DNA of 64,000 nt from Sphaerisporangium siamense (GCF_014205275.1 NZ_JACHND010000001.1:4030001-4094000), one strand, 5' to 3'; counted from the first letter of the stretch, positions 19,830-29,119 are shown. The notes: a model not told the origin generated them from the letters alone. Program-made: numbers and translations.

Positions 19830-20912
19830 TCACCCTCCTGATCGCGGACCAGCCGGCCCGCTCGTAGCCCCGGGGGTCGCCGGGCTTGGGATCACCCGCG
19901 GGAGGGCGGGCATCGATCTGGCGGCCAGCACCGTGAGCGTGACGGCGCAGCACAGGAGCGCGGCGACCTGGCCGGCGGTCACGGCGAGCATGGTCCGGCT
20001 GATCGGATCGATGGCGCCGGTGGTCAGGTAGGAGGCGCGGCAGAGCGTCACGGGGATGATGAGGATCACCAGCGCCAGCGGCAGGGAGGCGGTGCGTCCG
20101 CCAGGGAACCGCAGACGCGTCCAGAAACAGGCGATGCTCGCGGCCAGGAGCGCCGCGCAGGCCAGCCCCGACTCGCCCAGCCACGGCCAAGTCCACGACC
20201 ACGCCGGCGAGACGGCCTCCGGCGCCCGCAGGGCCGAGACGGGCACATACACGATCGTGTGGAACAGCACGCCGGCGACGACGGGCAGGGCGGCCGTCCG
20301 CCAGGGACGGCGTGTTCGTGGCGCGTCGCGATGGAATCCCGTCAGCAGCGCCAGCACGGGCACCACCACCAGAACGGTGTGCGGCACCAGCGATCGGTCG
20401 CCGTCCCACAGTACGGCCCCGGTCTCGACGATGGGGGCGTACGACAGTGCCAGTGCGAGCAGGGCCGACAGCTTCGCGGCCCGCGGGCGATCGCGGACGA
20501 GAAGGATGAAGGCCGCGATCCACATGAGGTAGGTCAGCGCATGCGCCATGTCCCACAGCCGCTGCGCGGATCCGGCGTCCCCGAGGCCGGACATGACGGT
20601 GCCCCTCAGAAGCTCCGTGAGCCAGGCGGAGCTCAGCGTCGCCTGGAAGGCCAGGCCCAGCGTGGCCACGAGGCGGACCGCCTCACCCCAGGCGAAGAAC
20701 CTCGGCGCCGCGCCGACGCCGCCGAGGCCCACCCGGACCGAGAGGGCGAGGACGCTGGCGACCTCCGACCAGTGCGGCCGGGGGTTGTCCTCGTCGCGCG
20801 CGTCGCCCGCCCCCTCCAGGAACGCGCCGACCATCTCCGCCTCGCGTTCGGCGCGGTAGGAGGCGGGCAGCAGCCGGAGGATTCGCCGGTAGCGGTCTTC
20901 GAGAAGGCTCAC
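19830..20912 (-). CDS. Integral membrane protein coupled to PadR regulator
   Basis: 360-residue protein. The N-terminal cytoplasmic part opens with SLLEDRYRRILRLLPASYRA, a motif frequent in actinobacterial membrane proteins next to PadR regulators. About eight to ten hydrophobic segments follow (for example VLVVVPVLALLTGF and LPLALVILIIPVTLC). Start GTG 20912 overlaps the TGA stop of the PadR gene (GTGA) and has GGAGG upstream, so translation is coupled. Function unknown; probably the main target of the PadR regulator. Confidence 0.8.
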   Translation of the reverse strand: MSLLEDRYRRILRLLPASYRAEREAEMVGAFLEGAGDARDEDNPRPHWSEVASVLALSVRVGLGGVGAAPRFFAWGEAVRLVATLGLAFQATLSSAWLTELLRGTVMSGLGDAGSAQRLWDMAHALTYLMWIAAFILLVRDRPRAAKLSALLALALSYAPIVETGAVLWDGDRSLVPHTVLVVVPVLALLTGFHRDAPRTRRPWRTAALPVVAGVLFHTIVYVPVSALRAPEAVSPAWSWTWPWLGESGLACAALLAASIACFWTRLRFPGGRTASLPLALVILIIPVTLCRASYLTTGAIDPISRTMLAVTAGQVAALLCCAVTLTVLAARSMPALPRVIPSPATPGATSGPAGPRSGG

Positions 20913-21247
20913 GCCGTCCCTCCGGCGTACCGGGCGCGCAGCCGCCGGCGCGCGCTCTCGACGTTCCCCGCCAGCCGTGCGGCCTCCGCCTCCAGCGCGC
21001 GCGCCCCGGACTCGGTGAGCCGGTAGTAGCGGCGCAGCCGCCCCTGCTCCACCTCCTCGCGATCCAGCGCCACCAGCTCGTCGGCCGCAAGCCGGTCCAG
21101 CACCCCGTACAACGTGCCGATCTTCAGCCCGACCCGCCCGTCCGACAGCTTCTCCACCTCCTGCACGATGCCGTAGCCATGCCGCGGCGTGTCCACCAGC
21201 GCGGTGAGCACGAGGAACGCGGGTTCCGTCATCGTTCGGGTACTCAT
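20909..21247 (-). CDS. PadR-family transcriptional regulator
   Basis: 112-residue winged-helix regulator with the PadR hallmark: EPAFLVLTALVDTPRHGYGI, then the recognition helix/wing region ending KIGTLYGVLDRLAADELV, and a short C-terminal helix for dimerisation (SubfamilyA-like small PadR). ATG 21247 is chosen; the frame stays open upstream through its own operator region. It is first in a two-gene operon with a membrane protein. A palindrome just upstream is a likely autoregulatory operator. Confidence 0.88.
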   Translation of the reverse strand: MSTRTMTEPAFLVLTALVDTPRHGYGIVQEVEKLSDGRVGLKIGTLYGVLDRLAADELVALDREEVEQGRLRRYYRLTESGARALEAEAARLAGNVESARRRLRARYAGGTA

Positions 21248-21257
21248 GACGCCCACC

Positions 21258-21278
21258 ATATCTTGGAAGGAAAGATAT
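21258..21278. promoter_or_regulatory. Palindrome ATATCTT-N7-AAGATAT, candidate PadR operator
   Basis: A perfect 7-bp inverted repeat (arms 21258-21264 and 21272-21278) separated by 7 bases, ten bases upstream of the PadR start. It is AT-rich in a GC-rich setting, as expected for an operator/promoter. PadR proteins commonly bind palindromes over their own promoter. Confidence 0.55.
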
Positions 21279-21369
21279 TGTGAAGACAAGGCGTTGAGAG
21301 CGATGCCGTGGCGGGACCGGCGGATCAGGAGGGGGGGACGGGCGCGGGGTGGCGGAGGACACTGGCGCC

Positions 21370-22230
21370 GTGTCCAGCGTGTACAAGAGTTCGCGTGGTC
21401 GGCTCGCGGTGCGGCGGTGGTGTTCCGAGGCTCTGGCGCGGGCCGACTTCCCCCTCACGAATGTGACGGTGGACACCAGTGCGGGCGGGGTGGCGCTCGT
21501 GTCGGCCGGGCGGGGGGAGCCGCGGGTCGTCGTGGTGCCGGGCACAGGCTTCAACGCGGCGGTGGGGCTGCCGTGGCTGCGGACGCTGTCGGAGCGCTGG
21601 GCGACCACGGTGGTGGATCTGCCCGGTCAGCCCGGGCTCAGCGCTCCGTACCGGCCGCGGTGGGGCAGGTCGGCCTGGTACGGGCGGGTGCTGGACGAGA
21701 TTCTGGCGGCCGCGGACCTGGACGGGGTCGTGCTGGTGGGCAACTCGCTCGGCGCGGCGGTGGCGCTGGCCGCCGGCTCACCCCGGATCGCGGCGCGGGC
21801 GCTCGTCTCTCCCGCCGGGTTCATCCGCCTCACGGTGGACCCGGCCATGGCGCTGGCTTCCACCATGTGGCTGCTGCGTCCCACGGCCGGACACACCCGC
21901 CGCATGCTCGGGATGTTCGTCGCCCCCGGCGAGGACCCGCCCGAGACCGAAGTGGAATGGATGACCCTCATGGCGGCGAGCTGCCGCACGACCCTGGCTC
22001 CGCCGCCCCTGCCCGCCGAACTGCGGACCCGCCGCGCCGACCGGCCCTGCGTGGTCGGCGTGGGCGAGTACGACCGCTTCCTTCCACCCCGCCGCCTGGC
22101 CCCGGCCCTGCGCCGCACCATGAACCTCGACCTGCGGATCCTCCCCGGCATGGGCCACCTGACGACTCCGGCTCATCTCGGCGACGTGGTGTCACTGGTG
22201 GCCGAGGTCGCCGACCGGCCCACCGGCTGA
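21370..22230 (+). CDS. Alpha/beta-hydrolase
   Basis: 286-residue alpha/beta-hydrolase fold protein. The nucleophile elbow is GNSLGA, the acid is probably in VGEYDRFLPP, and the general base His lies in LPGMGHLTTP. The oxyanion-side strand is VVVVPGTGFNAAVG. The substrate is unknown. Two in-frame GTG starts are possible (21349 and 21370); 21370 follows a GGAGG at about 21353, a long but acceptable distance, so the N-terminus is uncertain by seven residues. Confidence 0.8.
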   Translation: MSSVYKSSRGRLAVRRWCSEALARADFPLTNVTVDTSAGGVALVSAGRGEPRVVVVPGTGFNAAVGLPWLRTLSERWATTVVDLPGQPGLSAPYRPRWGRSAWYGRVLDEILAAADLDGVVLVGNSLGAAVALAAGSPRIAARALVSPAGFIRLTVDPAMALASTMWLLRPTAGHTRRMLGMFVAPGEDPPETEVEWMTLMAASCRTTLAPPPLPAELRTRRADRPCVVGVGEYDRFLPPRRLAPALRRTMNLDLRILPGMGHLTTPAHLGDVVSLVAEVADRPTG

Positions 22231-22322
22231 GCGGCATCACGGGTCGACGGCGCCGCGACGGTCAGTGCGTACCGGAACGCCCCGCGGCCGAAGGCGGCGC
22301 GCGGGGCGTCGGGGTGGTTCGG

Positions 22323-23747
22323 TCAGAGGGGGATGTTGCCGTGGGCGCCGCGGGCGGGGGTGGCCTGGGCGAGGGTCTTGGCGAGGGCGGTGCGGGTTTC
22401 CTCCGGCTTGATGACCTCGTCGACCACGCCGATCTGGATCGCGCGCTCCAGGCCGCCGGAGAGCTTCTCGTGCTCCTCGGCCAGCCGCGACTCCAGCGCC
22501 GAGCGCTCCTCCTCCGGCGCGGCGGCGATCTCGCGGCGCTTGAGCACCCGGACGGCGGCCAGCGAGCCCATGACCGAGATCTCGGCGGTCGGCCAGGCGA
22601 AGACCCTGGTGGCGCCGAGCGCGCGGGAGTTCATCGCGATGTACGCGCCGCCGTAGGACTTCCGGGTGATGAGGGTGACGCGCGGCACCGAGGCCTCGGC
22701 GAAGGCGTGCAGCAGCTTGGCGCCGCGGCGCACCACGCCGTCGTGCTCCTGGCCGACGCCGGGCAGGTAGCCGGGGACGTCCACGAGGACGACCAGCGGA
22801 ACGCCGAAGGAGTCGCACATGCGGACGAAGCGCGCGGCCTTCTCGGCGGACACCGAGTCGAGGCAGCCGGCCAGCCGCATCGGGTTGTTGGCGATGACGC
22901 CGACCGTGCGGCCGCCGAGACGGCCCAGCGTGGTCACGATGTTGGGCGCCCACTTGGGGTGCAGCTCGACTCCGGGCTCGTCCAGCAGGCCGTTGACCAG
23001 CGGGTGCACCGAGTACGCCCGGCGGGCCTCCTCGGGCAGCAGGCCGGAGAAGTCGACGTCCTCGACCGCGTCGAGGCGCAGGCGTCCCTGGTGGCCGAGC
23101 AGGACGGCGAGGCGGCGGGCCTGCAGTACGGCCTCGGTGTCGGTCTTGGTGACGACGTGGACGACGCCGCTGCGCTTGCTGTGCGGCTCGGGGCCGCCGA
23201 GCCCCGCCATGTCGATCTGCTCGCCGGTGACGCTGCGGACGACGTCGGGGCCGGTGACGAAGATGCGGCCCTCGTTGGAGAGGATCACCAGGTCGGTGAG
23301 CGCGGGGCCGTACGCCGCGCCGCCGGCCGCGGGGCCGAGCACCACCGAGATCTGGGGGACGACGCCGGAGGCGCGGGTCATCGCCGCGAAGACGCGTCCG
23401 ACGGCGTGCAGCGACTCGGCGCCCTCGGCGAGGCGGGCGCCGCCGGAGTGCCACAGCCCGATGATCGGCACGCGCTCGCGCACCGCGACGTCGTAGGCGT
23501 GGACGATGTGCTCGCAGCCCTCGCTGCCCATGGCGCCGCCCTGGAAGCGGGCGTCGCTGGCGAAGGCCACCACCGGCACGCCCTCGACGCGGCCCATGGC
23601 GGCGAGCGTGCCGCTGCGGTCCTCGGAAGTGATCAGGTGGAGGGAGCCCTCGTCGACCAGCGCCGAGAGGCGTATCAGCGGATCCCGGGGATCGGGTGGC
23701 CCCTGTTCGGAGGTACCGGTCACCACACCGTTGTCGAGTACGGTCAC
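22323..23747 (-). CDS. Acyl-CoA carboxylase, carboxyltransferase beta subunit (AccD6-like)
   Basis: 474-residue biotin-dependent carboxyltransferase. The N-terminal half has GGAMGSEGCEHIVHAYDVA and LGPAAGGAAYGPALTDL (acyl-CoA oxyanion/biotin region). The C-terminal half has VPGYLPGVGQEHDGVVRRGA and the segment GGAYIAMNSRALGA. It forms malonyl-CoA (or methylmalonyl-CoA) from acetyl-(propionyl-)CoA with a biotinylated alpha subunit encoded elsewhere. Its place as last gene of the fab operon matches accD6 of mycobacteria, so supply of malonyl-CoA to fatty acid synthesis is likely. Confidence 0.88.
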   Translation of the reverse strand: MTVLDNGVVTGTSEQGPPDPRDPLIRLSALVDEGSLHLITSEDRSGTLAAMGRVEGVPVVAFASDARFQGGAMGSEGCEHIVHAYDVAVRERVPIIGLWHSGGARLAEGAESLHAVGRVFAAMTRASGVVPQISVVLGPAAGGAAYGPALTDLVILSNEGRIFVTGPDVVRSVTGEQIDMAGLGGPEPHSKRSGVVHVVTKTDTEAVLQARRLAVLLGHQGRLRLDAVEDVDFSGLLPEEARRAYSVHPLVNGLLDEPGVELHPKWAPNIVTTLGRLGGRTVGVIANNPMRLAGCLDSVSAEKAARFVRMCDSFGVPLVVLVDVPGYLPGVGQEHDGVVRRGAKLLHAFAEASVPRVTLITRKSYGGAYIAMNSRALGATRVFAWPTAEISVMGSLAAVRVLKRREIAAAPEEERSALESRLAEEHEKLSGGLERAIQIGVVDEVIKPEETRTALAKTLAQATPARGAHGNIPL

Positions 23748-23759
23748 AGTCGCTCCAAA

Positions 23760-24992
23760 TCAGATGCTGGTGAAGGCGACGGCGACGTTGTGGCCGCCGA
23801 ACCCGAAGGAGTTGTTGATCGCCGCGATCTGGCCCTGGGGGAGCTCGCGCGGCTCGCCACGGACGATGTCCACCTCGACGCCGTCGTCGAGCTGGTCCAG
23901 GTTGACCGTGGGCGGCACCACGCGGTCGTACAGGGCCTTGATCGTGAAGACGGACTCGATGCCGCCGGCGCCGCCGAGGAGGTGGCCGGTCATCGACTTG
24001 GTGGCCGTCACGAGCGGGTGGTCGCCGATGATCTCCTGGATCGCGATGGTCTCGACGACGTCCCCGGCGGGGGTGGAGGTGGCGTGCGCGTTGACGTGCA
24101 GGATGTCCCGGCCGGTCAGGCCCGAGTCCTCCAGCACGCGCCGCGCGGCGCTTCTGATGCCGGCGCCGGTGGGCTCGGGCTGGGCGATGTGGTGGGCGTC
24201 GGCGGAGTAGCCGACGCCGGCGGCCACGGCGTAGACACGGGCGCCGCGCGCCAGGGCGTGCTCCTCGGACTCCAGCACGATGATGCCCGCGCCCTCGCCG
24301 AGCACGAACCCGTCGCGGTCCCTGTCCCAGGGACGGGAGGCGCGCCCGGGCTCGCCGTTGCGGGTGGACATCGCCCGCATGGCGGCGAAGGAGGCGATGT
24401 TGAGCGGGTGGATGGCGGCCTCGGTGCCGCCGGCCACCACGACGTCCGCGCGCCCCGACCTGATCATCTCCATGGCGTAGCCGATGGACTCGGCGCCGGT
24501 GGCACAGGCGCTGACGGTGGCGTGGACGCCCGCCGTCGCGCCGATGTCGATGCCGATCCACCCGGCCGAGCCGTTGGGCATCAGCATGGGGACGGTGAAG
24601 GGCGACAGGCGCTGCCAGCCCTTCTCCTTGAACAGGTCGTAGGCGTCGAGGATGGTGGTGATGCCGCCGATGCCGCTGCCGACGACCACGCCGAGGCGGT
24701 CGGGCGCGACCTTGGGAGTGCCGGCGTCCTTCCATGCCTGGCGCGCGGCGATCAGGGCGAACTGCTCGGCGCGGTCGAGTCGCCGGGACTCGGGCCTCGG
24801 CAGGACCTCGGTGGGTTCGACGGCGACCCTGGCGGCGAACTTCACCGGTACGGAGTCCACCCAGTCCTCGGTGAGGGGGGCGACGCCCGACTTCCCGGCG
24901 AGGAGCGCCGACCAGGTCGAGTCGACGTCTCCGCCGAGGGGCGTTGTCACGCCGAGCCCGGTGACAACGACGCGTACCCGGTCTGTGCTCAC
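23760..24992 (-). CDS. fabF: 3-oxoacyl-[ACP] synthase II
   Basis: 410-residue elongating ketosynthase. The catalytic triad is Cys163 (VSACATG), His303 (VNAHATST) and His337 (TGHLLGGAGG), in the standard Cys-His-His order. It condenses acyl groups with malonyl-ACP in type II fatty acid synthesis. The gene starts with GTG 24992 and lies between acpP and the acyl-CoA carboxylase gene, 12 nt upstream of the latter, in one operon. Confidence 0.95.
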   Translation of the reverse strand: MSTDRVRVVVTGLGVTTPLGGDVDSTWSALLAGKSGVAPLTEDWVDSVPVKFAARVAVEPTEVLPRPESRRLDRAEQFALIAARQAWKDAGTPKVAPDRLGVVVGSGIGGITTILDAYDLFKEKGWQRLSPFTVPMLMPNGSAGWIGIDIGATAGVHATVSACATGAESIGYAMEMIRSGRADVVVAGGTEAAIHPLNIASFAAMRAMSTRNGEPGRASRPWDRDRDGFVLGEGAGIIVLESEEHALARGARVYAVAAGVGYSADAHHIAQPEPTGAGIRSAARRVLEDSGLTGRDILHVNAHATSTPAGDVVETIAIQEIIGDHPLVTATKSMTGHLLGGAGGIESVFTIKALYDRVVPPTVNLDQLDDGVEVDIVRGEPRELPQGQIAAINNSFGFGGHNVAVAFTSI

Positions 24993-25080
24993 GATGCGCT
25001 CCCTGTTCTAGACGCGAAGCATGGTCCACGCGGCGGCGTGGCCGGTCGGGGGTCCCGGGGTCTCCGGGCGCCCGGCCGGA

Positions 25081-25320
25081 TCAGTTCTGGATGAAGTTGA
25101 CGACGTCCTTGACGTTCTTGAGGTGCTTGAGCTGGTCGTCGGGGATCTCGACGCCGAACTCGTCCTGGGCGGCGACGGCGATCTCGACCATGGAGAGGGA
25201 GTCGATGTCGAGGTCGTCGACGAAGCTCTTCTCCAGGGTGACCTCCGACTCCGGGATGCCGGTGATCTCGTTGATGATCTTGCCGAGGCCCGCGAGGATC
25301 TCCTGCTCGGTGGCTGCCAT
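25081..25320 (-). CDS. acpP: Acyl carrier protein
   Basis: 79-residue acidic four-helix carrier. The phosphopantetheine attachment Ser41 is in DIDSLSMVEI. ATG 25320 has AAGGAG upstream. It carries growing chains between FabD, FabH and FabF in the cytoplasm. Its position between fabH and fabF is the canonical actinobacterial fab order. Confidence 0.97.
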   Translation of the reverse strand: MAATEQEILAGLGKIINEITGIPESEVTLEKSFVDDLDIDSLSMVEIAVAAQDEFGVEIPDDQLKHLKNVKDVVNFIQN

Positions 25321-25389
25321 GTCGCGATTTCTCCTTGAATCGTGGGTTTTCCAACTATGTACGGTGAGCCGTGCGGGCCCCGTACAGGT

Positions 25390-26346
25390 TCAGGGGATCT
25401 CGACCACTTGGCCGGCGTAGGTCAAGCCGGCGCCGAAGCCGAGCAGCAGGGCGAGGTCGCCGGAGCGGAGCTCACCGCGCTCGGTCATGCGGCTCAGGGC
25501 GAGTGGGATGGAGGCCGCCGAGGTGTTGCCCGCGAGCACGATGTCCTTGGCGACCACGGCCTTGTCGGCGCCGAGCTTGCGGGCGATGGCCTCGATGATG
25601 CGCAGGTTGGCCTGATGGGGGACGAAGGCGGCCAGCTCCGAGGGGGCGACGCCCGCGCGGTCGCAGGCCTCCTTGGCGACCGGGGCCAGCGCGGTGGTGG
25701 CCCAGCGGAAGACCGTCTGGCCCTCCTGGTAGAGGTAGGAGTCGCGGGCCTTGACGGCGATCGCATCGGCCTTGTCGCCCGCGCTGCCCCAGACCACCGG
25801 GCCGATGCCCGGCGTCTCGGACGGCCCGACGACGGCCGCGCCCGCGCCGTCCGCGAAGATCACGCAGGTCGCCCTGTCGGTCCAGTCGACCCACTGGGAG
25901 AGCTTCTCGGTGCCGATGACCAGGACGTTCGTCGCCGAGCCCGCGCGCACGGCGTCCGCGGCGGCCGACAGGGCGTAGCAGAAGCCCGCGCAGGCGGCGT
26001 TGACGTCGAAGGCGCCGGGGGCGTGGATGCCGAGCCGGTGCGCCACCCGGGCGGCGGCGTTCGGGATCTGCGCCTCCAGCGTGCAGGTGGCGACGATGAC
26101 CAGGTCGATCTCGCCGGCCGACAGCCCGCTGCCCGCCAGGGCCTTGCCGCCCGCCTGGACGGCGATGTCGACCTCGGACTCCTCGGGCCCGGCGATGCGG
26201 CGCTCCTTGATGCCCACGCGGCTCTGGATCCAGGCGTCGTTGGTGTCGATCGTCTTGGCGAGGTCGTCGTTGGTGACGACCCCGGACGGCTGGTAGCCGC
26301 CGAACGCGAGCACCTTGGCGCCAGGGGCGCCCCGCATGATCCTCAC
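25390..26346 (-). CDS. fabH: 3-oxoacyl-[ACP] synthase III
   Basis: 318-residue initiating ketosynthase. The triad is Cys119 (NAACAGFCY), His244 (VPHQANLR) and Asn274 (LAGNTSAAS), as in E. coli FabH (Cys112, His244, Asn274). It condenses a short or branched acyl-CoA primer with malonyl-ACP. Start GTG 26346 overlaps the fabD TGA and has AAGGAG eight bases upstream. An internal ATG three codons later is possible. Confidence 0.96.
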   Translation of the reverse strand: MRIMRGAPGAKVLAFGGYQPSGVVTNDDLAKTIDTNDAWIQSRVGIKERRIAGPEESEVDIAVQAGGKALAGSGLSAGEIDLVIVATCTLEAQIPNAAARVAHRLGIHAPGAFDVNAACAGFCYALSAAADAVRAGSATNVLVIGTEKLSQWVDWTDRATCVIFADGAGAAVVGPSETPGIGPVVWGSAGDKADAIAVKARDSYLYQEGQTVFRWATTALAPVAKEACDRAGVAPSELAAFVPHQANLRIIEAIARKLGADKAVVAKDIVLAGNTSAASIPLALSRMTERGELRSGDLALLLGFGAGLTYAGQVVEIP

Positions 26347-27272
26347 TGAGCGGTCTCCTTGCTGATCAGCGCGCGGGCGGCCGCGAGGTCGTCCGGGGTC
26401 TTCAAAGGGACGGTCGCGATGCCGCGCAGCGCCCGCTTCGCGAGGCCGGTCAGGGTGCCGCCGGGGAGCAGCTCGATCATGCCCGTGACGCCGAGGCCCT
26501 CCATGGTGGCCATGCAGCGGTCCCAGCGGACCGGGCGGCCGACCTGGTCGACGAGCCGGTCGACGAACTCGGCGCCGGTCGCCACGGCCGCGCCGTCGGC
26601 GTTGGACAGCAGGGTGACGCGCGGGTCCGCCGGGGTGATCGCGGCGGCCTCGGCGCGGAGGTGCTCGACGGCCGGGGTCATGTGGTGGGTGTGGAAGGCG
26701 CCCGCCACCGACAGCGGCCTGGCGCGGGCCGGAGGGTCGGCGGCCAGCGCGGCGAGCTGCTCCAGCGTGCCCGCGGCGACGATCTGGCCGGCGCCGTTGA
26801 TGTTGGCGGGGGTGAGGCCGTGGCGCTCGATGGCGGCGAGGACCTCCTGCTCGTCCCCGCCCAGCAGGGCCGTCATGCCGGTCTCGGTGACCGACGCGGC
26901 CTTGGCCATGGCCCTGCCGCGCTCACGGACCAGCGCGAGCGCCTGCTCGGAGGTCAGCACGCCCGCGAGGGCGGCGGCGGTGAACTCGCCGACGCTGTGC
27001 CCGGCGACGACCACCGGGGGAAGCGGCGAGCCGTCCAGCAGGGCCTCGGCCGCGGCGAGCCCGGCGGCTACCAAGAGTGGCTGGGCGATCGCGGTGTCGC
27101 GGATCTCGTCGGCGTCCGCGGTGGTCCCGTACGAGATCAGATCGAGCCCCGCGATCTCGGACCACACGGCCAGGCGATCTCTCAGGCCGGGGATCTCCAG
27201 CCACGGGGAAAGGAATCCGGGCGATTGGGCACCTTGGCCGGGAGCGACGATGACGAGCACAAAATCCACCAT
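26343..27272 (-). CDS. fabD: Malonyl-CoA:ACP transacylase
   Basis: 309-residue acyltransferase that loads malonate onto ACP. The active-site Ser93 is in GHSVGE and the catalytic His194 in GAFHTHH; the N-terminal APGQGAQ loop completes the oxyanion hole. First gene of the fab operon, 104 nt after the PucR-type regulator, and coupled to fabH by a 4-base overlap. Confidence 0.95.
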   Translation of the reverse strand: MVDFVLVIVAPGQGAQSPGFLSPWLEIPGLRDRLAVWSEIAGLDLISYGTTADADEIRDTAIAQPLLVAAGLAAAEALLDGSPLPPVVVAGHSVGEFTAAALAGVLTSEQALALVRERGRAMAKAASVTETGMTALLGGDEQEVLAAIERHGLTPANINGAGQIVAAGTLEQLAALAADPPARARPLSVAGAFHTHHMTPAVEHLRAEAAAITPADPRVTLLSNADGAAVATGAEFVDRLVDQVGRPVRWDRCMATMEGLGVTGMIELLPGGTLTGLAKRALRGIATVPLKTPDDLAAARALISKETAQ

Positions 27273-27334
27273 GCCCTGTAGGAGTTCACCACACTGCTAA
27301 TGATCCGTACGAACTTTGTCGGGGGGTCTTTGTA

Positions 27335-27357
27335 GGAAACCTCCAGGCAAGGTTTCC
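27335..27357. promoter_or_regulatory. Inverted repeat between regulator and fabD
   Basis: GGAAACCT (27335-27342), seven-base spacer, AGGTTTCC (27350-27357). It lies in the 104-nt gap between the regulator stop and the fabD start, which are read in the same direction. It could be an operator of the neighbouring FasR-like activator in the fabD promoter, or a terminator stem for the regulator; there is no T run after it, so the operator is preferred. Confidence 0.4.
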
Positions 27358-27376
27358 GGCCGGTTACAGAACCTGG

Positions 27377-28534
27377 TCACGTCACAACGGTTCGCGACAA
27401 CCGGCCGAGGATCAACCCGACCTGCAGGGTGAAGGCGGACCGCCCCTCGGTCGGCTGGTAGCCCGTCAGTTCTGTGATTTTCTTCAGACGGTAACGCACG
27501 GTGTTCGGATGGACGAACAACAGACGGGCCGTGGCTTCCAAAGATGTCCCCTGCTCCAGGTAGGTCGCCAGGGTGTCGAGCAGGGGAGTGCCCTCCAGGG
27601 GCTTGTAGACGTTCTCGATGAGCTGCGCCCTGGCGTCGTCGTCGCCGTCGATGGCCCGCTCGGCCAGCAGGTCCTCGGCCAGGACCGGGCGGGGCGCGTC
27701 CGGCCAGCCCGCCGCGGCCCGCAGGCCCGCCGTGGCCGCGCGGGCGGAGCGCGCGGCGGCGTGCAGGTCGGGCACCTCGGGGCCGATCACCACGGGGCCC
27801 GCGCCGAAGCGGGGCACGACGTGCCGGGCGGCGTCCTTGATGCTGTCCGCGCCGCCGACGATGACGATCAGCCGGTCGCCCTGCACGCCGGCCAGCAGGT
27901 CCTGCCCGAGGCGCCGCCCCTTGTCGCGCATGCCGTCGATGACGGTCTGGGGATCGGCGTCGGGGGCGTACCCGGCGAGCACGACGACGGGGGAGGACGT
28001 CCACCCGAGGGCGGCGGCCCAGGAGTGCAGCCCGTCGTCCACCTCTCCGCGCACGAGCGCGTCGACGATCAGCGCCTCCAGGCGGGCGTCCCACGCGCCC
28101 CGCACCTCGGCCTCGCGGGCGTACACCTGCGCGGCGGCGAACGCCACGTCGCGGGTGTAGCGCAGCATCGCGTTGCGCAGCTGCTCCTCGCCGCCGGGCG
28201 CGGCCAGGTCGCCGACCTCGGCCTCCACGACCTCCACGACGACGCGCACCAGGTCGACGGTCTGCTGCAGGGACACCGAGCGTTTCAGCTCGCGCGGCGC
28301 GGTGCCGAAGATCTCGATGCTGGGGGCGGGCCTGCCCCCGCCCGCGTTCTGGAACCACTCGACGAAGGCGGCGATGCCGGCCTGGGCCACCAGGCCGACC
28401 CAGGAGCGGTCCTCCGCCGACAGGGCGCGGTACCAGGGCAGACGGTCGTCCATCCGGGCCATGGCCGCGGTGCCGAGACTGCCCATCGCGCGTTCGAGCC
28501 GTCGTGCGGTGTCCTCGCGTACCCGGTCGTTCAC
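27377..28534 (-). CDS. fasR: PucR-family transcriptional activator of fatty acid genes (FasR-like)
   Basis: 385-residue regulator. The last 60 residues are the PucR-type helix-turn-helix (ATARLLFVHPNTVRYRLKK). The middle region is GGDEF-like but lacks a cyclase motif, as in other PucR proteins. In Streptomyces coelicolor the gene in this position, upstream of fabD-fabH-acpP-fabF, encodes FasR, an activator of that operon; the same layout here supports the name. Start GTG 28534. Confidence 0.82.
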   Translation of the reverse strand: MNDRVREDTARRLERAMGSLGTAAMARMDDRLPWYRALSAEDRSWVGLVAQAGIAAFVEWFQNAGGGRPAPSIEIFGTAPRELKRSVSLQQTVDLVRVVVEVVEAEVGDLAAPGGEEQLRNAMLRYTRDVAFAAAQVYAREAEVRGAWDARLEALIVDALVRGEVDDGLHSWAAALGWTSSPVVVLAGYAPDADPQTVIDGMRDKGRRLGQDLLAGVQGDRLIVIVGGADSIKDAARHVVPRFGAGPVVIGPEVPDLHAAARSARAATAGLRAAAGWPDAPRPVLAEDLLAERAIDGDDDARAQLIENVYKPLEGTPLLDTLATYLEQGTSLEATARLLFVHPNTVRYRLKKITELTGYQPTEGRSAFTLQVGLILGRLSRTVVT

Positions 28535-28606
28535 ACCCCTAGGGTGCCAGGTGGGACGGAGTGCGGGCGCATCATGGGCCGCCGTGTGTGCGGTATATCA
28601 CCGCCC

Positions 28607-29056
28607 CTAGATCACCGCGACGGCCGTGATCAGCCCGATCGCGAGGTGGGTGACGGCCAGCAGGACGGCGCCGGGCTGCAGCTTGGGCTGGCGGGTCAGC
28701 TCGCGTACCGAGATGCCCGCGACCCGGTCGAACACCACCATGCCGAGGGTCTGGACGGCGATGCCGACCAGGCCGAACACCAGCGTGGCGAGCAACCCTT
28801 CCTGCAGCACGCCGCCCGAGGACCAGATGGAGGCGGCGACGATGAGCCCAACGGCGGCCAGCCCGGAGGCGGCGAGCAGCGCGGCGTTCGGGTTGCGGTC
28901 CTGCTGGATCAGCTTGCCCAGCTTGCCCGGCGTCGCCATGTCGATCACGTAGAAGCCGGCGATCAGCAGCAGGACGCCGAGCACGGCGTAGGCGAGGATG
29001 GCCAGGGCCCCTCGTCCGAGCGCCTCCGCGAGCGGCGCGGCGAGCGCGATGGTCAT
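28607..29056 (-). CDS. DUF350 integral membrane protein (YjfL-like)
   Basis: 149-residue protein with four predicted transmembrane helices (for example AILAYAVLGVLLLIAGFYVI and the last 20 residues), matching the DUF350 family. Conserved polar residues lie in the loop DMATPGKLGKLIQQDRNPN. ATG 29056 has GAGGAG. It is downstream of a glutathionylspermidine-synthase-like gene and a YgiB-like gene, the same trio as E. coli yjfL/yjfC/yjfM. Function unknown. Confidence 0.85.
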   Translation of the reverse strand: MTIALAAPLAEALGRGALAILAYAVLGVLLLIAGFYVIDMATPGKLGKLIQQDRNPNAALLAASGLAAVGLIVAASIWSSGGVLQEGLLATLVFGLVGIAVQTLGMVVFDRVAGISVRELTRQPKLQPGAVLLAVTHLAIGLITAVAVI

Positions 29057-29119
29057 ATGTCTCTCCTCTGCGAGGTGGGGGGTGCCGGCCGCGGGCGGGC
29101 CAGGCGGGAAGGAAGGGTG

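Noticed and set aside
21189-25094. 1301-residue plus-strand frame
   Set aside because: Antisense to accD/fabF; Gly/His/Val-rich with no domains.
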